Shown: positions 60,989 to 64,000 of the stretch, in pieces
How the letters are laid out: each line of letters starts with the position of its first letter
Numbering within the stretch: the first letter of the stretch is position 1
Assembly: GCA_024638505.1 (NCBI GenBank)
Contig: JAHEKE010000004.1
Span: 62,001 to 126,000, forward strand
Direction of reading: 5' to 3'
From: Gammaproteobacteria bacterium
Lineage (GTDB): Bacteria; Pseudomonadota; Gammaproteobacteria; Arenicellales; JAANXG01
DNA length: 64,000 nucleotides
Made by a program: the position numbers and the translations under genes
The notes under the pieces: model-generated
What the model saw: the letters and a program-made list of their open reading frames with translations, nothing else
Database searches by the model: none
What the model was told of the DNA's origin: nothing

Positions 60989-62476
60989 ATGACTCATCCT
61001 GATTTGAAAAGAACCGCCGTTCTGGCATGCTGGGCCCTGACGTCAATAGCACTGATTTTCACCGGCCCAAGGCCACCGTTTACCCTGCTCGATCGGTTCT
61101 CTGAAAGTCACTCGCTTTTTCTACTAGCTTTCTTCGTCTCCAGCCTCTATTTGTTCGGCAACTACAAACATCGGGCCATCGGTTTGATCCATTTCGCGAC
61201 GATCTCTGTTGTACTGATTCTCCACCCTTACAGCCCGCTATTCGGCAGAGACGGCACTCCTATAATCTGTGGCGTGTATATTCTACTTTTTATCTTATAC
61301 ACGCCGCTGTTTTCGAGTGAACGCAAGCTATTGGCAACCACCATATTGCTTTGCGTCGTACTGATAGAAGTCTTGCTGCCAAAGTGGATGGAGCGTCAGC
61401 TAGCAGTAAAAATAGATGTAAAGGAGTGGGCTGATTTTGTTGATGGCTATAAATTGCACGAAGGAGGTTACTTGTTACCTCAAGTGGACGCGCAAATAGC
61501 GGGCGAGTTTGGAGTATCCCAGTTTACGACGAACAGCGCCGGCTTCAGATACTCCAAGGATATCGACTACAAAACACCGCAGGACACGTTCCGTATTATC
61601 TTAATCGGCGACAGTTTCGCTGTCGGTTACCGGACTGATCAGGCAGATACAATCGGTCGCGCACTGCAGGACGGATTGCACCATGCTCTCAACAAAAACA
61701 GGGTGGAGGTATTGACCGCGGGCGTGCACGACACGGCATGGGCCGCCCGCTATATTGATGACTTTGCCTTCAGGTTTGATCCTGACTTGATAGCCATTGG
61801 TATTACCTTGGGCAACGATATATCCGGCACCTACGTCACCGCGAGCGGTCAGAGATTCAGCGATGCCGCAATTCAAAACAGCTTTTTGCCGGAAGCCGCG
61901 TTCGACGTCTCAGGGCTGCGTGGAGCCGGATTAAGACTGCACCGAAACTTGAGCTCTTGGGAAATCTACCGGCTGGTGCGCCGTACCATTAGGGACGACC
62001 CGATAATAAGCTATTACGGTGACTATCCCCTGCGGGTGCATACCTTTGATATCTACCATGCGCTCGGCCACTTTTATAGCGGCAGTGAAATAGAAATCGT
62101 AAGCGCTTCGTTTCTCGCACTCGAACAGACTCTGCTGAGAATTAAAACTTTATGTGAGCAAAACAGTATTCCTCTCCTGGTAGTCCTGTTCCCGCAGCGA
62201 TTTCAAATTCGAGCACGGGACTGGCAGCACACGCTGTTCTATTACGGCTTAGACAAAACCAAGTTTGAAGTTGACAGACCAAATGAAAGCATCCTCAAAT
62301 TCTGCGAGCGCAATCAGATCACGTGCCTGGACACATTGCCCGGCTTGCGGCAATCTGCCGCGCGAACTCTGTACTTTCCGAGAGGCGATATGCACCTGAA
62401 CAAAACCGGGCAGCGAGTTACCGCAGAAAGCATACAGCAATTCGTAGTGCGCAGCGGCGTCTTTACCGCACACTGA
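60989..62476 (+). CDS. Membrane-anchored SGNH hydrolase
   Basis: 495 residues. Four or five hydrophobic segments (about 10-30, 38-58, 62-82, 86-105, 110-132) are followed by a periplasmic or extracellular SGNH domain from about 180 to 490. The nucleophile block is ILIGDSFAVGYRTDQADTIG (Ser near 210); a second block is ITLGNDISG (Asn), and DMHLNKTGQRVTA near 470 supplies Asp and His. Such proteins act as O-acetylation or deacetylation enzymes on sugars; AlgX-like relatives exist. It is followed by a class III aminotransferase gene 38 bases on. Confidence 0.85.
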   Translation: MTHPDLKRTAVLACWALTSIALIFTGPRPPFTLLDRFSESHSLFLLAFFVSSLYLFGNYKHRAIGLIHFATISVVLILHPYSPLFGRDGTPIICGVYILLFILYTPLFSSERKLLATTILLCVVLIEVLLPKWMERQLAVKIDVKEWADFVDGYKLHEGGYLLPQVDAQIAGEFGVSQFTTNSAGFRYSKDIDYKTPQDTFRIILIGDSFAVGYRTDQADTIGRALQDGLHHALNKNRVEVLTAGVHDTAWAARYIDDFAFRFDPDLIAIGITLGNDISGTYVTASGQRFSDAAIQNSFLPEAAFDVSGLRGAGLRLHRNLSSWEIYRLVRRTIRDDPIISYYGDYPLRVHTFDIYHALGHFYSGSEIEIVSASFLALEQTLLRIKTLCEQNSIPLLVVLFPQRFQIRARDWQHTLFYYGLDKTKFEVDRPNESILKFCERNQITCLDTLPGLRQSAARTLYFPRGDMHLNKTGQRVTAESIQQFVVRSGVFTAH

Positions 62477-62514
62477 GCGTTCGCCAACCAGCGTGGGAGC
62501 ATCATGCGACAGTG

Positions 62515-63873
62515 ATGACTGAGATTGATAGCAAACGAATAAGCGCAATCACCGCACGCGAGATTTCGCGCTTCCGCGCTGAGCGCCCCAAGTCCACAGC
62601 ACTGCTCAGGCGCGCACACCGAACCATGCCTCATGGTGTGCCTATGGCGTGGATGGGTTATTTCTATCCGGCCGGGCCTATTGTCGTGGCCCAGGCTAAT
62701 GGCGCCTATCTGACGGATGTCGATGGCCATCGCTATCTCGACATGAACCTGGCTGATACCAGCATGGCTGCCGGCTATGGAATTGAGAGCGTCGCCGACG
62801 CGGTTGATCGGCAGTTCCGCATCGGTAGTCAGATGCTGCTTCCGACTGAGGAGACAATCGAAGTCTGCGAGATGCTGACAGACCGATTTAGCTTACCTTA
62901 CTGGCAGTTCACGCTTTCTGCCTCGAATGCAAACATGGAGGCGATCCGTATCGCCCGCGCCCAATCGGGACGTGACAAAATCCTGATGTTCGATGGCAAA
63001 TATCACGGCATGCTGGATGAATCTCTGCACTTCCTGGAAGATGGGCGCATGCTGCCAGAGAGCACCGGCTTGGCGGCGCATGCGGCTGACGGGACGGTCC
63101 TGGTTCAATACAACGATCTCGATGCGGTAGAACGCGCCCTGGCTGAAGAGCCTGTTGCCTGCATCCTGGTCGAAGCGGCAGTGACCAATGTCGGCGGGGT
63201 AATTCTGCCTGAAGCAGGCTTTCACGCCGGCCTGCGTAGACTGACCCGGCAATATGGCGCCCTGCTCATTCTCGATGAGGCGCACACCAGCGTCTGCGCT
63301 TACGGCGGCCTAACCCGCACCTGGGGGTTGGAACCAGACATTCTGGTACTGGGTAAAGCTCTCGGCGGCGGCATTCCGATCGGTATTTATGGCTTTACCA
63401 GTGAAGTACGGGACTTTCTCCAGGGGGAGTCTTCAAACGACACCTATTCCTGGCGTCAGCGGGTCGCCATCGGCGGCACCCTGTTTGGCAACGCTCTACA
63501 GATGACGGCGACAAAGGTTACGTTAGATCAGGTGCTGACTGAAGACAATCACGCGCGGGTGAATAAGCTGGGCTCATTGCTGGCTGACGGTATAGAAGAC
63601 ATCGTCGAACGCTTAAACCTGCCCTGGTCGGCATACAGACTTTACTGCCGGTCTGGATACCATCCGGCAACAGCACTGCCTAGAAACAACATCGAAATGG
63701 CAGCAGTACACGATCACAAGTTGCGCAACGCGATCCATGTCTATCTCGCCAACCGCGGCGTTTGGGAGGCGATCGATAGCGCCAGTCCAGCGGTATCTTT
63801 TGCCGCAACTGCGCCGGACATCAACTTTTATCTTGCCCGACTGGAGGAATGCCTCACGGAACTCTGTGCCTAG
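62515..63873 (+). CDS. Class III aminotransferase (glutamate-1-semialdehyde aminomutase-like)
   Basis: 452 residues from the ATG at 62515; the frame runs on upstream to 62323 but the added part overlaps the hydrolase gene. PLP motifs: ILDEAHTSVCAYGGL (DEAHT, about 255-269) and the Schiff-base lysine in LVLGKALGGGIPIG (Lys, about 286). The N-terminal region (PMAWMGYFYPAGPIVVAQAN) and the GLRRLTRQYGALLILDE stretch fit the GSA-aminomutase/beta-amino-acid aminotransferase branch. Heme genes are not nearby, so an omega-transaminase role on a small acid or an amino sugar is possible. Confidence 0.88.
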   Translation: MTEIDSKRISAITAREISRFRAERPKSTALLRRAHRTMPHGVPMAWMGYFYPAGPIVVAQANGAYLTDVDGHRYLDMNLADTSMAAGYGIESVADAVDRQFRIGSQMLLPTEETIEVCEMLTDRFSLPYWQFTLSASNANMEAIRIARAQSGRDKILMFDGKYHGMLDESLHFLEDGRMLPESTGLAAHAADGTVLVQYNDLDAVERALAEEPVACILVEAAVTNVGGVILPEAGFHAGLRRLTRQYGALLILDEAHTSVCAYGGLTRTWGLEPDILVLGKALGGGIPIGIYGFTSEVRDFLQGESSNDTYSWRQRVAIGGTLFGNALQMTATKVTLDQVLTEDNHARVNKLGSLLADGIEDIVERLNLPWSAYRLYCRSGYHPATALPRNNIEMAAVHDHKLRNAIHVYLANRGVWEAIDSASPAVSFAATAPDINFYLARLEECLTELCA

Positions 63874-63912
63874 CTGCACAAGAGCGAGGGTCGAACTGAG
63901 GTTGCCAGCGGA

Positions 63913-64000
63913 TCACGGCCGGGGCCTGGAGAGGCGATGGGCGAACAACCACAGCAGCAAAGCCGCAGCGCCCAGCAGAATCCACGCGTACCAGGGCAAC
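63913..64000 (-). CDS. C-terminal end of a membrane protein (partial)
   Basis: Only the last 28 codons lie in the window, on the minus strand. They form one membrane helix (ending WILLGAAALLLWLFAH) with a short basic tail (RLSRPRP) and then TGA. The protein family cannot be identified. Confidence 0.45.
   Translation of the reverse strand, partial: LPWYAWILLGAAALLLWLFAHRLSRPRP

Noticed and set aside
1-64000. CRISPR arrays, tRNA/rRNA genes, insertion sequences and phage genes
   Set aside because: I saw no regularly spaced direct repeats, no cloverleaf-like segment with a conserved T-arm, and no transposase or integrase in any recognised protein.

Overview
The window reads as a chromosomal segment of an environmental, probably marine, gammaproteobacterium. 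The lineage is inferred from Mpl, RNase D, DsbA, SlyD, a YcbB-type L,D-transpeptidase and HtrA, all of gammaproteobacterial type. I saw no rRNA, tRNA, CRISPR array, insertion sequence or phage gene. The segment is densely coding, with mixed strands and many short operons, and it is interrupted by a few decaying genes.

Layout. 1-2158: end of a radical SAM gene and a two-domain CDP-alcohol phosphatidyltransferase-like gene with altered motifs. 2634-4595: exported EF-hand protein and an L,D-transpeptidase. 4702-7686: operon of MscS channel, a soluble MgtE-like N+CBS protein, and full-length MgtE. 8057-9409: MFS transporter. 9526-15418: four-gene operon read leftwards (NAD-dependent epimerase/dehydratase, serine palmitoyltransferase-like enzyme, Svf1/CrtC-like lipocalin, MMPL/RND exporter). 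I interpret it as a sphingolipid (ceramide) synthesis and transport locus, the most interesting block here. 15592-19993: RNase D, a membrane protein, Mpl, DsbA, a DUF4332 protein. 20214-22649: HerA-like ATPase. 22666-24511: secreted DUF3179 and YHS proteins. 24760-29242: small envelope genes, DoxX with a divergent LysR regulator, two methyltransferases (one a pseudogene) and a GST.

29609-31762 groups two FKBP-type isomerases (one exported), an RRM RNA-binding protein, an unknown basic protein and a cold-shock protein with a long leader. 32171-38883 holds a cytochrome-like exported protein, inorganic pyrophosphatase, a thioesterase, a homocysteine methyltransferase-like enzyme with a changed metal-ligand motif, a split ThDP decarboxylase and a cupin. 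39100-43392 holds two crotonases, an inositol-phosphatase-family enzyme, MarC and an SDR, which suggests acyl-CoA or small-acid catabolism. 43672-47163 has a class III cyclase with TPR repeats, a DMT transporter and a GNAT acetyltransferase.

47164-48163 is a decay zone holding a haloalkane dehalogenase remnant and a probable 33-residue membrane protein. 48164-50750 is an HtrA protease divergent from two Hsp20 genes that sit behind a good sigma-32 promoter. 50849-55607 is a methyl-transfer locus (LysR, MttB-like, GcvT-like, SAM methyltransferase). 55734-63873 contains small unknown proteins, a VTT-like membrane protein, a secreted S1/P1 nuclease, an FG-GAP protein, a DOPA-dioxygenase-like protein, a Cys-rich secreted protein, a membrane SGNH hydrolase and a class III aminotransferase. 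All functions are assigned by reading motifs in the translated sequence; no database search was run.
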